A stretch of DNA of 64,000 nt from positions 124,001 through 188,000 of the forward strand of contig BNBH01000001.1 in the NCBI GenBank assembly GCA_014655195.1, written 5' to 3'. This document shows positions 38,867-48,200 of the stretch, piece after piece. This DNA is from Streptomyces cellulosae (GTDB lineage Bacteria > Actinomycetota > Actinomycetes > Streptomycetales > Streptomycetaceae). Under the pieces are notes generated by a model. The model saw only the letters and a list, made by a program, of their open reading frames with translations, was not told where the DNA came from and made no database searches. Numbering within the stretch: position 1 is the first letter of the stretch; each line of letters begins with the position of its first letter. The translations under genes and the position numbers were made by a program.

Positions 38867-39624
38867 GTACTGCTTCCCTGGAGGTCTCCGGCCTCGCCTT
38901 CGCCTACCCCGACGGCCATCAGGCCCTGTTCGGCGTGGACTTCACCATCGGGCGCGGCGAGCGGGTCGCGCTGCTCGGGCCGAACGGCGCCGGCAAGACG
39001 ACGCTCGTGCTGCACCTCAACGGCATCCTCACCGGCGGCGCGGGCACCGTCCGCGTGGCCGGGCTCGAGGTCGGCAAGCGGAACATGGCGGAGATCCGGC
39101 GCCGGGTCGGCATCGTGTTCCAGGACCCGGACGACCAGCTGTTCATGCCGACGGTGCGGGAGGACGTGGCGTTCGGTCCGGCGGCGGCCGGGCTGAAGGG
39201 CGCCGAGCTGGAGGCGCGCGTGGACCGGGCGCTGGAGCGGGTCGGCATGGCGGAGTTCAAGGACCGCCCGCCGCACCACCTCTCCTTCGGGCAGCGGCGC
39301 CGGGTGGCCGTGGCGACCGTGCTGGCGATGGAGCCGGAGATCCTCGTCCTGGACGAGCCGTCCTCCAACCTCGACCCGGCGTCCCGCCGTGAACTGGCCG
39401 ACATCCTGCGGTCCTTGGACGTCACCGTCCTGATGGTCACGCACGACCTGCCGTACGCGCTGGAGCTGTGCCCGCGTTCTCTGGTCCTCAGCGACGGGGT
39501 GATCGCGGCGGACGGCCCGACCGGGGATCTGCTCGCCGACGACGCGCTGATGCGGGCGCACCGCCTGGAGCTGCCGTACGGCTTCGACCCGCGGTCCGTG
39601 CCTGCGCCGCCCGCCCGTGGGTGA
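38863..39624 (+). CDS. nikO: ECF transporter ATPase
   Basis: 253-aa ABC ATPase of the CbiO/NikO type. Walker A is GPNGAGKTTL, the Q-loop VFQDPDDQLF, the signature LSFGQRRRVAVA, Walker B ILVLDEPSSNLD and the switch His in MVTHDLP. GTG 38863 overlaps the nikQ stop and gives MSTASLEVSGLAF; ATG 38854 would add three residues. With nikMN and nikQ it forms a complete transporter. Downstream, an unrelated hydrolase starts 82 bp later. Confidence 0.92.
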   Translation: MSTASLEVSGLAFAYPDGHQALFGVDFTIGRGERVALLGPNGAGKTTLVLHLNGILTGGAGTVRVAGLEVGKRNMAEIRRRVGIVFQDPDDQLFMPTVREDVAFGPAAAGLKGAELEARVDRALERVGMAEFKDRPPHHLSFGQRRRVAVATVLAMEPEILVLDEPSSNLDPASRRELADILRSLDVTVLMVTHDLPYALELCPRSLVLSDGVIAADGPTGDLLADDALMRAHRLELPYGFDPRSVPAPPARG

Positions 39625-39706
39625 CGGGCGCACCGCACCCTGGAATCGCAGGCGCGGCGGCGTGGTTGCACCCACTGTCGCAGGCGAGTGGAAGGAACGA
39701 CAGGAC

Positions 39707-40888
39707 GTGGACGTCGAGGTGCACGGCACGGTGGCCGACGGCTGGGAACCGGTCCGGGAGACGTTCGCCCGGAACTTCGAGCGGCTCGGGGAGCGGGGCG
39801 CCGCGCTCGCCGTGTACCGGGACGGGCGCCGGGTCGTGGACCTGTGGGCGGGCACGAAGGACGTCGACGGCGAGGCGCCCTGGCAGCGGGACACCGCGCA
39901 GGTCGTGCGGTCGGCGACCAAGGGGGTCGCGGCCGCCGCGGTGCTGATGCTGCACGAGCGGGGCCTGCTGGACCTGGACGCGCCGGTCGGCCGGTACTGG
40001 CCGGAGTTCAAGGCGCACGGCAAGGAGGGCGTGCTGGTCCGGCACGTCCTCGGGCACCGCGCCGGGCTGCCGGTGCTGGACCGCCCGCTGAGCTTCGCCG
40101 ACGCGGCCGACCCGGCACGGGCCGCGGAGGCGGTGGCCGCGCAGGCCCCCGTGTGGGAGCCGGGCACGGACCACGGCTACCACGCGCTGACGTACGGCTG
40201 GCTGGTGGACGAGCTGGTGCGCCGGGTGACCGGGAAGGGCACCGGGGAGTGGGTGGCGTCCGAGATCGCGGCTCCCCTGGGCGGGCTGGACCTGTGGGTG
40301 GGGCTCCCGTCCTCCGAGGCGCATCGCGTCGGGCGGGTCGGCAAGGTCGAGGCGCCCGAGCCGTCGGGCGCGCTGCGCGCGCGGCCCAAGCGCTCGGTCA
40401 CCGCCGCCTACGCCGACCCCGACTCCCTCACCCGCCGCGCCTTCGCCGCGATCGACCCGTCCCCGGACCACAACGACCCGGCGTTCCACGCGGCCGCCCT
40501 GCCCGCCGCCAACGGCATCGCGACGGCGGACGGGCTGGCCCGCTTCTACGCGTCACTGGTCGGCCCGGTCGACGGGGTGCGGCTGCTCTCCCCGGACATG
40601 GTGGAGCGCGCCCGCGCCGAGGAGTCGGCGGGCCCCGACCGGGTCCTGGTGGTCGGCACCCGCTTCGGGCTCGGCTACATGCTGCACGGCAGCGCGTCCC
40701 CGCTCCTGGCCCCGGGCTCCTTCGGCCACCCCGGCCGCGGCGGCTCCCTCGGTTTCGCCGACCCGGAGTCCGGCGTCGCCTTCGGCTACGTCACCAACGG
40801 CTTCCGCCGGACGGTCACGGCGGACCCCAGGGCGCAGGCGCTGATCCGCGCGGTGCGGGGAAGCGTGGAGAGCGTTCCCCGCTCCTAG
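39707..40888 (+). CDS. serine beta-lactamase-fold hydrolase/esterase (family VIII-like)
   Basis: 393-aa PF00144-type protein without a signal peptide, so probably a cytoplasmic esterase or amidase. The nucleophile motif is SxxK (S69-A-T-K72); the usual Tyr position is in GYHALTYGW and the third motif is HPGRGGS. These are characteristic of EstB-like enzymes instead of true beta-lactamases. GTG 39707 is preceded by AAGGA. The stop codon falls in the first copy of a 16-bp tandem repeat shared with the convergent gene. Confidence 0.85.
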   Translation: MDVEVHGTVADGWEPVRETFARNFERLGERGAALAVYRDGRRVVDLWAGTKDVDGEAPWQRDTAQVVRSATKGVAAAAVLMLHERGLLDLDAPVGRYWPEFKAHGKEGVLVRHVLGHRAGLPVLDRPLSFADAADPARAAEAVAAQAPVWEPGTDHGYHALTYGWLVDELVRRVTGKGTGEWVASEIAAPLGGLDLWVGLPSSEAHRVGRVGKVEAPEPSGALRARPKRSVTAAYADPDSLTRRAFAAIDPSPDHNDPAFHAAALPAANGIATADGLARFYASLVGPVDGVRLLSPDMVERARAEESAGPDRVLVVGTRFGLGYMLHGSASPLLAPGSFGHPGRGGSLGFADPESGVAFGYVTNGFRRTVTADPRAQALIRAVRGSVESVPRS

Positions 40889-40961
40889 ACGTGGATGTTC
40901 CTCGACGTGGATGTTCCTAGACGTGGATGTTCCTAGACGTGGAGGTTCCTAGACGTGGATC
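40882..40961. repeat. five tandem copies of a 16-bp repeat at a convergent gene junction
   Basis: Consensus TTCCTAGACGTGGATG in five copies (40882-40897, 40898-40913, 40914-40929, 40930-40945, 40946-40961), each differing at zero to two positions. The stop of the + strand hydrolase lies in the first copy and that of the - strand DUF1876 gene in the last, so both reading frames end in the same sequence. Confidence 0.95.
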
Positions 40962-41224
40962 GGGTGGGAGACGCGGCCGGACGCCTCGTCGATCTCGCGG
41001 TGCGCCTTGTCGAGCATCTGCATGGCGAGTTCGTTCAGGGCCCGCGCGCCGGCGATCTCCTCCCCGACCCGCGGCTGATTGGAGTCGGTGTAGTGCCGGG
41101 ACGCGTGCCCGTGGGCGCGCACCTCGGACCCGTCGGGCAGCCTGACCATCGCGACCGCGCGGGTGTGCTGGTCGTCTTCCGAGAACTCCATCTCGATGTG
41201 CCATCCCACTGCGGTGTGCATCAT
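40949..41224 (-). CDS. DUF1876 domain-containing protein
   Basis: 91-aa protein of a short actinobacterial family with no known function. It has the characteristic HIEMEFSEDD near the start, VRAHGHASRHYTD in the middle and NELAMQMLDKAHREI in the C-terminal helix. ATG 41224 is used; ATG 41221 is equally possible. The last codons and the stop lie in the fifth copy of the tandem repeat. No linked partner points to its role. Confidence 0.8.
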   Translation of the reverse strand: MMHTAVGWHIEMEFSEDDQHTRAVAMVRLPDGSEVRAHGHASRHYTDSNQPRVGEEIAGARALNELAMQMLDKAHREIDEASGRVSHPIHV

Positions 41225-41444
41225 GACGGATCACCTCCGGATTACCTCTCGTTCCAGGGTGCGCCTCGCCCCGCCACCCTGCACCCGGCCGCCCTGACCG
41301 TCCTGCACGCCGCCGAGACGAGCGGCACGTTGTGGTCGGGCGGGCCGACCGGGACGACGGTCCGGGCCGTCCCCGCCGCACACCGCTCCACCGTGCACGA
41401 GGCATGAGGCGACCGGCGCACCCCCGGCGCCGGCGCCCGAGATC

Positions 41445-41957
41445 TCACGCCTCGCGTTCGCGGACGTCCACCGGCGTCGCCCCCGCGTGGGTGATCAGGT
41501 CCTTCGGGGACATCGGGAAGACCGTGTAGGGGGTGCCGGCCGCGGCCCAGACCACCTGGTGGTCGAGGAGGGAGCGGTCGGCGAGGACGCGGGTGCGGGT
41601 GCGGTGGCCGAAGGGAGGTACGCCGCCGATGGCGTAGCCCGTGGTCTCGCGGACCACGTCGGCCTTCGCGCGGGTGACCTTCCCTGCGCCCAGTTCCTCG
41701 CGGACCCGCTCGAGGTCCACGCGGGAGGCGCCGTCCATGAGGACGAGGACCGGGACGCCGTCGGCGGCGAAGATCAGCGACTTGCAGATCTGGCTGAGCT
41801 CGCAGCCGATCGCGGCGGCCGCCTCGGCCGCGGTGCGGGTGGCGTCGGGGAAGCGGCGGACCTGGCCGGCCACGTCCTCCAGGCCCAGCTCCCGCAGGGC
41901 CTCGGCGAAACGGGGGTGGGCCGCGGAGCCCTCGGTGTCGGTGGCTGAGGTCGTCAT
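41445..41957 (-). CDS. YbaK/EbsC-family aminoacyl-tRNA editing protein
   Basis: 170-aa free-standing editing domain that hydrolyses mischarged aminoacyl-tRNA. Visible features are the N-terminal HPRFAEAL helix, AAAIGCELSQICKSLIF with the conserved Lys, DGASRVDLERV and the YAIGGVPPFGH loop that includes the GxxPxG editing-pocket motif. ATG 41957 begins MTTSATDTEG. It is a single gene, downstream of the MMPL terminator. Confidence 0.9.
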   Translation of the reverse strand: MTTSATDTEGSAAHPRFAEALRELGLEDVAGQVRRFPDATRTAAEAAAAIGCELSQICKSLIFAADGVPVLVLMDGASRVDLERVREELGAGKVTRAKADVVRETTGYAIGGVPPFGHRTRTRVLADRSLLDHQVVWAAAGTPYTVFPMSPKDLITHAGATPVDVREREA

Positions 41958-42042
41958 GCGGGGCACCGTAACCGCCGGGGCCCGGCGCACGCGACCTCGT
42001 TCCGTGCCACGGACACACGCGTTTCCGGGACGGGAACGAGGA

Positions 42043-42084
42043 AGCCGGTGAGGGCGCCCCGTCCCCACGGAGCCCTCACCGGCT
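42043..42084 (-). terminator. terminator downstream of the MMPL gene
   Basis: Perfect 13-bp arms (42043-42055 and 42072-42084) and a 16-nt loop, 21 bp after the MMPL stop on the minus strand. Confidence 0.8.
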
Positions 42085-42104
42085 GGTCGTGACCGTCCGG
42101 GCGG

Positions 42105-44333
42105 TCAGGCCCGGACGAGTTCCTTGTCCTCGTCGTCCTTGTCCGCCGCGCGGTCGTGCACGGCGAGGCGCTCGCCCTCGACGTCGACGTTGGGCAGCGC
42201 CCGGTCCAGCCACTTCGGCAGCCACCAGGCCTTCGCGCCGAGCAGCGCCAGGACGGCCGGGACGATGGCCATGCGGACCACGAACGCGTCGAAGAGGACG
42301 GCGATCGCCAGGCCGAAGCCGATCATCTTGACCATGGAGTCGCTGGACCCGATGAACCCGGAGAACACCGCGATCATGATGATCGCCGCGGCGGTCACCA
42401 CCCGTGCGCTGTACCGGAACCCGGTGACGACGGCCTGCGCCGGCTTCTCGCCGTGGACGTGGGCCTCGCGGATGCGGGTCACGAGGAACACCTCGTAGTC
42501 CATGGCGAGGCCGAAGACCACGCCGACCATGAAGATCGGCATCATCGACATGATCGGGCCGGTCTCCTCCACGCCCATCAGGCCGGACAGCCAGCCCCAC
42601 TGGTAGACCGCGACGACCGCGCCGAGCGCCGCCAGCACGGAGAGCAGGAAGCCGAGGGCCGCCTTCAGCGGGACCAGAATCGAGCGGAACACCACGATCA
42701 GCAGCAGGAACGCGAGTCCGACCACCAGCACCAGGTACGGCACCAGCGCGTCGTTCAGCTTCTGCGAGACGTCGATGTTCATCGCGGTGGCGCCGGTGAC
42801 CAGGACCTCGGCGCCGGTGTCGTCCGTGATGTCGGCGCCCGCGGCCCGGATGTCGTGCACCAGGTCCTCGGTGGCCGCCGAGGACGGCTTGGCGTCCGGG
42901 ATGACGGCGATCGTCGCGGTGTCGCCGGCCTTGTTGGGGGCCGCCGGGGCGACGTTCACGACGTTGTCGAGCGCCTTGATCTCGTCGCCGGCCTGCTGGA
43001 AGACGGCCTGCGGGTCGTCGCTGCCCTGGGCGTCGACCACGACCACGAGCGGGCCGTTGAAGCCGGGGCCGAAGCCCTCGGAGAGCAGGTCGTAGGCGCG
43101 GCGCTGCGTGGTGGACGTCGGCTGGGAGCCGTCGTCGGGCAGGCCCAGCTCCAGGGAGCCGGCCGGGACCGCGGCGGCGCCGAGGCCGACGATGCCGAGC
43201 AGCAGCACGGCCAGCGGCCGGCGGACGACGAAGCTCGCCCAGCGGGTGCCCATGTTGGGCCTGTCCGCCTCGTCCTTCTCCTTGTTCTTGGCGCGTCCGC
43301 CGCCGAGCAGCTTGCTCTTCTCGCCCGCGGGGCGGATCCGGCGGCCGGCGTAGCCGAGCACGGCGGGGATCAGGGTGAGGGCGATGAGGACGGCGACGGC
43401 GACCGTGCCGGCGGCGGCGATGCCCATCTTCGTCAGCATCGGGATGTTGACGACGGACAGGCCGACCAGGGCGATGACGACGGTCAGACCGGCGAAGACC
43501 ACGGCGGATCCCGCGGTGCCCACGGCCCGTCCGGCCGCCTCCTCGCGCTCACGTCCCTCGGCGAGTTCGGCGCGGTAGCGGGAGACCACGAACAGGGCGT
43601 AGTCGATGCCGACCGCGAGACCGATCATCGAGGCCAGGATGGAGGTGGTGGAGCCCAGGTCGAGCGCGCTCGCGAGCGCGGTGATGGTGGCGACGCCGAT
43701 GCCGACGCCGACGATCGCGGTGAGCAGCGGGAGCCCGGCGGCGAGCAGCGAGCCGAGGGTGATGACCAGGACGACCGCGGCGACGCCGATGCCGATGATC
43801 TCCGCGGAGCCGGTCTCCGGGACGGCCTGGAGGGCGTCACCGCCGATCTCGACGGTCAGCCCGGAGTCGCGGGCGTCCTCGGCGGCGGCCTTCAGGTCCT
43901 CGCGGGAGGACTCCTCCAGCTCCATGCCGGGGACCTTGTAGGTCACGGAGGCGTAGGCGACCGTGCCGTCCTGGCTGACGCCGCCGCCCTGGTACGGGTC
44001 GGTGACCTGGGCGACCTCGGCCCCGCCGGACAGCTCGTCGACGGTGTCCTGGACGGCCGCCTTGTTGCCCGGGTCGGTCATCTTCTGGCCGTCGGGCGCC
44101 TTGAAGACGACGCGGGCGGTGGCTCCGTCGGCGCTGGCGCCGGGGAACCGTTCGTCCAGCAGGTCGAAGGCCTTCTGTGCCTCGGTGCCGGGGATGGAGA
44201 AGGAGGAGCTGCCGGCGGCGGGCGCACCGGCCGCGCCGGCGCCCGCGAGCGCCAGCAGCGCCACCCAGAACAGGGCGACGACGTGCCGTTTCCGGAAGGA
44301 GAACCGGCCGAGTCGGTAGAGGAATGTGGCCAC
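42105..44333 (-). CDS. MMPL-family RND-type membrane transporter
   Basis: 742-aa inner-membrane efflux or lipid exporter with two six-helix repeats, each preceded by a large extracytoplasmic domain. The N-terminal basic helix is followed by the first porter loop (about 50-165). A conserved IDYALFVVSRYRAEL segment in the first repeat and DYEVFLVTRIREAH in the second carry the usual proton-relay Asp. GTG 44333 is used. The TetR gene lies 139 bp upstream on the same strand, so the pair is probably one operon under the twin operators at 45114-45176. Confidence 0.9.
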   Translation of the reverse strand: MATFLYRLGRFSFRKRHVVALFWVALLALAGAGAAGAPAAGSSSFSIPGTEAQKAFDLLDERFPGASADGATARVVFKAPDGQKMTDPGNKAAVQDTVDELSGGAEVAQVTDPYQGGGVSQDGTVAYASVTYKVPGMELEESSREDLKAAAEDARDSGLTVEIGGDALQAVPETGSAEIIGIGVAAVVLVITLGSLLAAGLPLLTAIVGVGIGVATITALASALDLGSTTSILASMIGLAVGIDYALFVVSRYRAELAEGREREEAAGRAVGTAGSAVVFAGLTVVIALVGLSVVNIPMLTKMGIAAAGTVAVAVLIALTLIPAVLGYAGRRIRPAGEKSKLLGGGRAKNKEKDEADRPNMGTRWASFVVRRPLAVLLLGIVGLGAAAVPAGSLELGLPDDGSQPTSTTQRRAYDLLSEGFGPGFNGPLVVVVDAQGSDDPQAVFQQAGDEIKALDNVVNVAPAAPNKAGDTATIAVIPDAKPSSAATEDLVHDIRAAGADITDDTGAEVLVTGATAMNIDVSQKLNDALVPYLVLVVGLAFLLLIVVFRSILVPLKAALGFLLSVLAALGAVVAVYQWGWLSGLMGVEETGPIMSMMPIFMVGVVFGLAMDYEVFLVTRIREAHVHGEKPAQAVVTGFRYSARVVTAAAIIMIAVFSGFIGSSDSMVKMIGFGLAIAVLFDAFVVRMAIVPAVLALLGAKAWWLPKWLDRALPNVDVEGERLAVHDRAADKDDEDKELVRA

Positions 44334-44472
44334 GAGGGCGTACTCCCGGTCAGGTCGTGGATGTATCAGGGCAGGGGGGATCAGCCCGACGACGCCGGGG
44401 CACCGCCCACGCCTTCGAGGCAGTGGGGGAGGTGACGTCAGGAGGCGGCTGACTTGAGGTGACTGGGGGAGG

Positions 44473-45075
44473 TCAGTCGGGTGGGGCGACTCCCAGGGCG
44501 GGGAGCACCACGGCGTCGATGTACGACGTCAGGAACGCCTGCGTGGGAGGCTGCTCGTCGATCAGCGTCCGGGTGGCGAACGCCCCGACCAGCATGTGCA
44601 CGATGTAGTCCAGCGCCGGGCAGTCCGCGCGGACCTCGCCCCGTCGGATCGCGCGGTCGACGACCCGGCGGAACTCCTCGACCTCCGGCTCCACCAGCAG
44701 CTCGCGGAGTGCCTCGCGGAGGTCGTCGTTCTGGTGCACGGCCATGGCGAGGGCCCGCATGAGGGCGACGTTCTGCGCCAGGACGCAGTCGTCCTCGCGG
44801 CCGATGATCGTGTGCAGGTCACCCCGCAGGGACCCGGTGTCCACGTCGGCGATGCCGCCCGGCTTCTGGCTGTGCATCGCCCGGACCACCAGCTCGGCCT
44901 TGCCGCCCCACTGACGGTAGAGCGTGGCCTTGCTGGACCGGGTGCGCGCGGCCACGGCGTCCATGGTGAGGGCGTCGTAGCCGACCTCACGGAGCAGGTC
45001 GAGCACGGCCCGGTACAGCTCGGCCTCGCGCTCGGGGGTGATCCGGCTGCGACGTGACGTCGCGATGTCACTCAT
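44473..45075 (-). CDS. TetR-family regulator of the MMPL exporter
   Basis: 200-aa repressor with an N-terminal HTH (about 15-62, including ALTMDAVAARTRSSKATLYRQW) and a helical ligand domain. ATG 45075 gives MSDIATSRRSRITPE, with AGGTGG upstream. It precedes the MMPL gene and is divergent from a tricorn protease gene across two GAAAC-N6-GTTTC operators. It is therefore expected to control itself, the exporter and perhaps the protease. The inducer is unknown. Confidence 0.87.
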   Translation of the reverse strand: MSDIATSRRSRITPEREAELYRAVLDLLREVGYDALTMDAVAARTRSSKATLYRQWGGKAELVVRAMHSQKPGGIADVDTGSLRGDLHTIIGREDDCVLAQNVALMRALAMAVHQNDDLREALRELLVEPEVEEFRRVVDRAIRRGEVRADCPALDYIVHMLVGAFATRTLIDEQPPTQAFLTSYIDAVVLPALGVAPPD

Positions 45076-45113
45076 GCCGACCACCTTTCCGCTCCGGGTC
45101 CCACCGCGTCAAA

Positions 45114-45129
45114 GAAACGACACGGTTTC
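45114..45129. promoter_or_regulatory. TetR operator copy 1
   Basis: GAAAC-GACACG-GTTTC, a palindrome with 5-bp arms and a 6-bp centre, 39 bp upstream of the TetR start. It matches copy 2 at all but one position. Confidence 0.75.
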
Positions 45130-45160
45130 GTACAAGGAGACGGTACCCCGGGCGACTAAC

Positions 45161-45176
45161 GAAACGAAACGGTTTC
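45161..45176. promoter_or_regulatory. TetR operator copy 2
   Basis: GAAAC-GAAACG-GTTTC, 47 bp centre to centre from copy 1 and 79 bp before the tricorn start. It is embedded in a longer palindrome, AACGAAAC-G-GTTTCGTT (45163-45179). Confidence 0.75.
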
Positions 45177-45254
45177 GTTCGTGTTCTGCGTCACGGTTGT
45201 TCGCTCGGCATAAGCGATACGCACGAGTTGCTGCGGTCCGTCCCCCGGAAAAGC

Positions 45255-48200
45255 ATGGGGAGGGTGACCTATCTGCGTCTGCCGCACCTCAAGGACGACC
45301 TGCTGTGCTTCGTGGCGGAGGACGACCTCTGGCTCGCCCCGCTGGACGGAGGGGGCCGCGCCTGGCGGCTCACCGTCGACCGGACCAAGCTCGGCCACCC
45401 CCGCTTCTCCCCCGACGGCCGCCACATCGCGTACACCAGCTGGCGCAGCCTGGACCCCGAGGTGCATCTGGCGCCGGTGGACGGCGGCCCCGGACGGCGG
45501 CTGTCCTACTGGGGCAGCTCCGACACCCGGGTCTGCGGCTGGGCCCCGCCCGACGAGCACGGGCACGCGTCGATCCTCGCCGTCACCTCGCACGGCGAGC
45601 CCTTCTCCCACTTCACCTGGGCCTACAAGCTCGGCCGGGACGGCAGCCCAGGGCGCAAGCTGCCCTGGGGCCCGGTCTCCGACATCCAGGTCGCCGAGGT
45701 GGCGGGGGAGCGCAAGTCGCTGCTGCTCACCGGCACCCCGCCGCACGAACCGGCGTCCTGGAAGCGCTACCGGGGCGGCGCCACCGGCCGGCTCTGGCTG
45801 CACGGGCACCGTCTGCTGGAGGGCATCGACGGCCATCTGCACTCGCCGATGTTCGCCGGCGGGCGGATCGCCTTCCTCTCCGACCACGAGGGCATCGGCA
45901 ACCTGTACTCGTGCGCGTACGACGGCACCGACCTGCGCCGCCACACCGACCACGACGCCTTCTACGCCCGGCACGCCTCCACCGACGGCACCCGCGTCGT
46001 CTACCAGTGCGCGGGCGACCTGTGGATCGTCGACGACCTGTCACCCGACTCCGCGCCGCGCCGGCTGGACGTGCGGCTGAGCGGTCCGCGCTCCGGCCGG
46101 CGCCCCTACCAGGTGCCCGCCGCGCAGCATCTGGACGGCCTGTCCGTCGACGAGACCGGACGGGCCAGCGCGGTCGTGGTGCGCGGCAGCCTGTACTGGC
46201 TCACCCACCGCGACGGCCCCGCCCGCACCCTGACCGACACCCCGGGCGTCCGGGTGCGGCTGCCGGAGATGCTCGGCGCGGGCGGCCAGGTCGCCTACGT
46301 CACCGACGCCGAGGGCGAGGACGCGGTGGAGATCGCCTCGCTGCCCCGGGCGACCGGCCACCGCCCGCACCGCCGGCTGGCCGCCGGGAAGCTGGGCCGG
46401 GTGCTGGAGATGGTCGCCGACCCGGAGGGGCAGCGGCTCGCGGTCGCCGCGCACGACGGGCGGCTGCTCCTCGTGGACACCGACGAGGCGACGGACGGGA
46501 CGGCCGAGGAGGTCACCGAGCTGATCCACTCCGGCAACGGCCCGGTGCGCGACCTCGCGTTCTCCCCCGACGGCGCCTGGCTGGCCTGGTCCCACCCGGT
46601 GATCGGGCGGTCGCTGCGGCAGATCAAGCTCGCCCGCATCAAGGACCGGCTGGTCCTGGACGTCACCAACGGCCGCTTCGAGGACGAGAACCCGGTCTTC
46701 ACCCGCGACGGCCGCTATCTGGCGTTCCTGTCCTGGCGCGGCTTCGACCCGGTGTACGACGTGCACACCGGCGACCTGTCGTTCCCGCTGGGCTGCCGCC
46801 CGTACCTGGTGCCGCTGTCGTCGGCGACGCCCTCGCCGTTCGCGCTGAACCCGGAGGGCCGGCCCGCCGCCGGGGGGCTCGACCCGCTGGAGGAGGAGGG
46901 CGAGGAGGGCGGCACGGTCACCGTGGAGGCGGAGGGCCTGGAGAGCAGGGTGACGCCCTTCCCGGTGGCCGCGTCCAAGTACTCGGGGCTGTACCCGGTC
47001 GCGGGCTGCGGGCTGGTGTGGCTGCGCTGGCCGATCTCGGGCGCGCTCGGCGAGACGTTCGCCCACCCCGACGACACCACCGGCCGGCCCACCCTGGAGC
47101 ACTTCGACGTGCCCAAGGCCAAGAAGTCCGAACTGGTCAGGCACCTCGACTTCTTCGCGGTCAGCGGCGACGGCACCCGGCTGGTCGTGGTCGACGAGGA
47201 CGACCTGCGCGCGGTCCCCGCCACCGAGCCGGGCGACGGCGACTCGACGGTGTGGATCGACCTGCGCCGCATCAAGCACGAGGCGGACCCGGCGGCCGAG
47301 TGGCGCCAGGCGTACGCGGAGGCGGGGCGGCTGATCCGCGCCTACTTCTGGGAGCCGGACATGTGCGGCATCGACTGGGACGGCGTGCTGGAGCAGTACC
47401 GCCCGCTGGTCGAACGGGTGGCCTCCCCCGACGAGTTCGCCGACCTGCTGCGCGAGGTCCTCGGCGAACTCGGCACCTCGCACGCCTACGTCACCGCCGC
47501 CCGCCGCAACGAGGGACCCCCGCACTACCAGCGCCGCCAGGGACTGCTCGGCACCGACCTGGTGCACAGGGAGGCGGGCTGGACGGTGAAGCGGATCCTG
47601 CCCGGTGACTCCTCCGACTCCCGGGCCCGCTCCCCGCTGGCCGGCACGGGCATCCGCGAGGGCGCGGTCCTCACGCATGTCGACGGCCGCCCGGTGGACC
47701 CGGTGACCGGGCCGTACCCGCTGCTCGCGGCGGCCGGCGGCACCACCGTCGAGCTGACGTTCCGCCCACCCGTCGCCCACCACCACCCTTCTGCGGAAGG
47801 CCCTGCGGGCCCCTCCCGTTCGGGCGACGGCCCGCCCCGGCGGGTCGCGGTCGTCCCGCTGATCGACGAGACCCCCCTGCGCTACCAGGACTGGGTGGCC
47901 AAACGACGTGCCGTCGTACGCGAGTTGAGCGGAGGCCGCTGCGGCTATCTGCACATCCCCGACATGGGCGGCTCCGGCTGGGCGCAGTTCAACCGGGACG
48001 TGCGGATGGAGATGTCACGGCCCGCGCTCATCGTGGACGTGCGCGGCAACGCGGGCGGGCACATCAGCGAGCTCGTGGTGGAGAAGCTGACCCGCACCAT
48101 CATCGGCTGGGACCTCACCCGCGACGCCCAGCCCGTGAGTTACGCCTCCAACGCGCCGCGCGGGCCCGTGGTGGCGCTGGCCGACGAGGCGACCAGCTCC

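Noticed and set aside
40955..41407. Plus-strand open frame over the DUF1876 gene and following 180 bp
   Set aside because: Mostly antisense of DUF1876; the 3' part is Ala/Pro/Thr-rich with no start signal or family.
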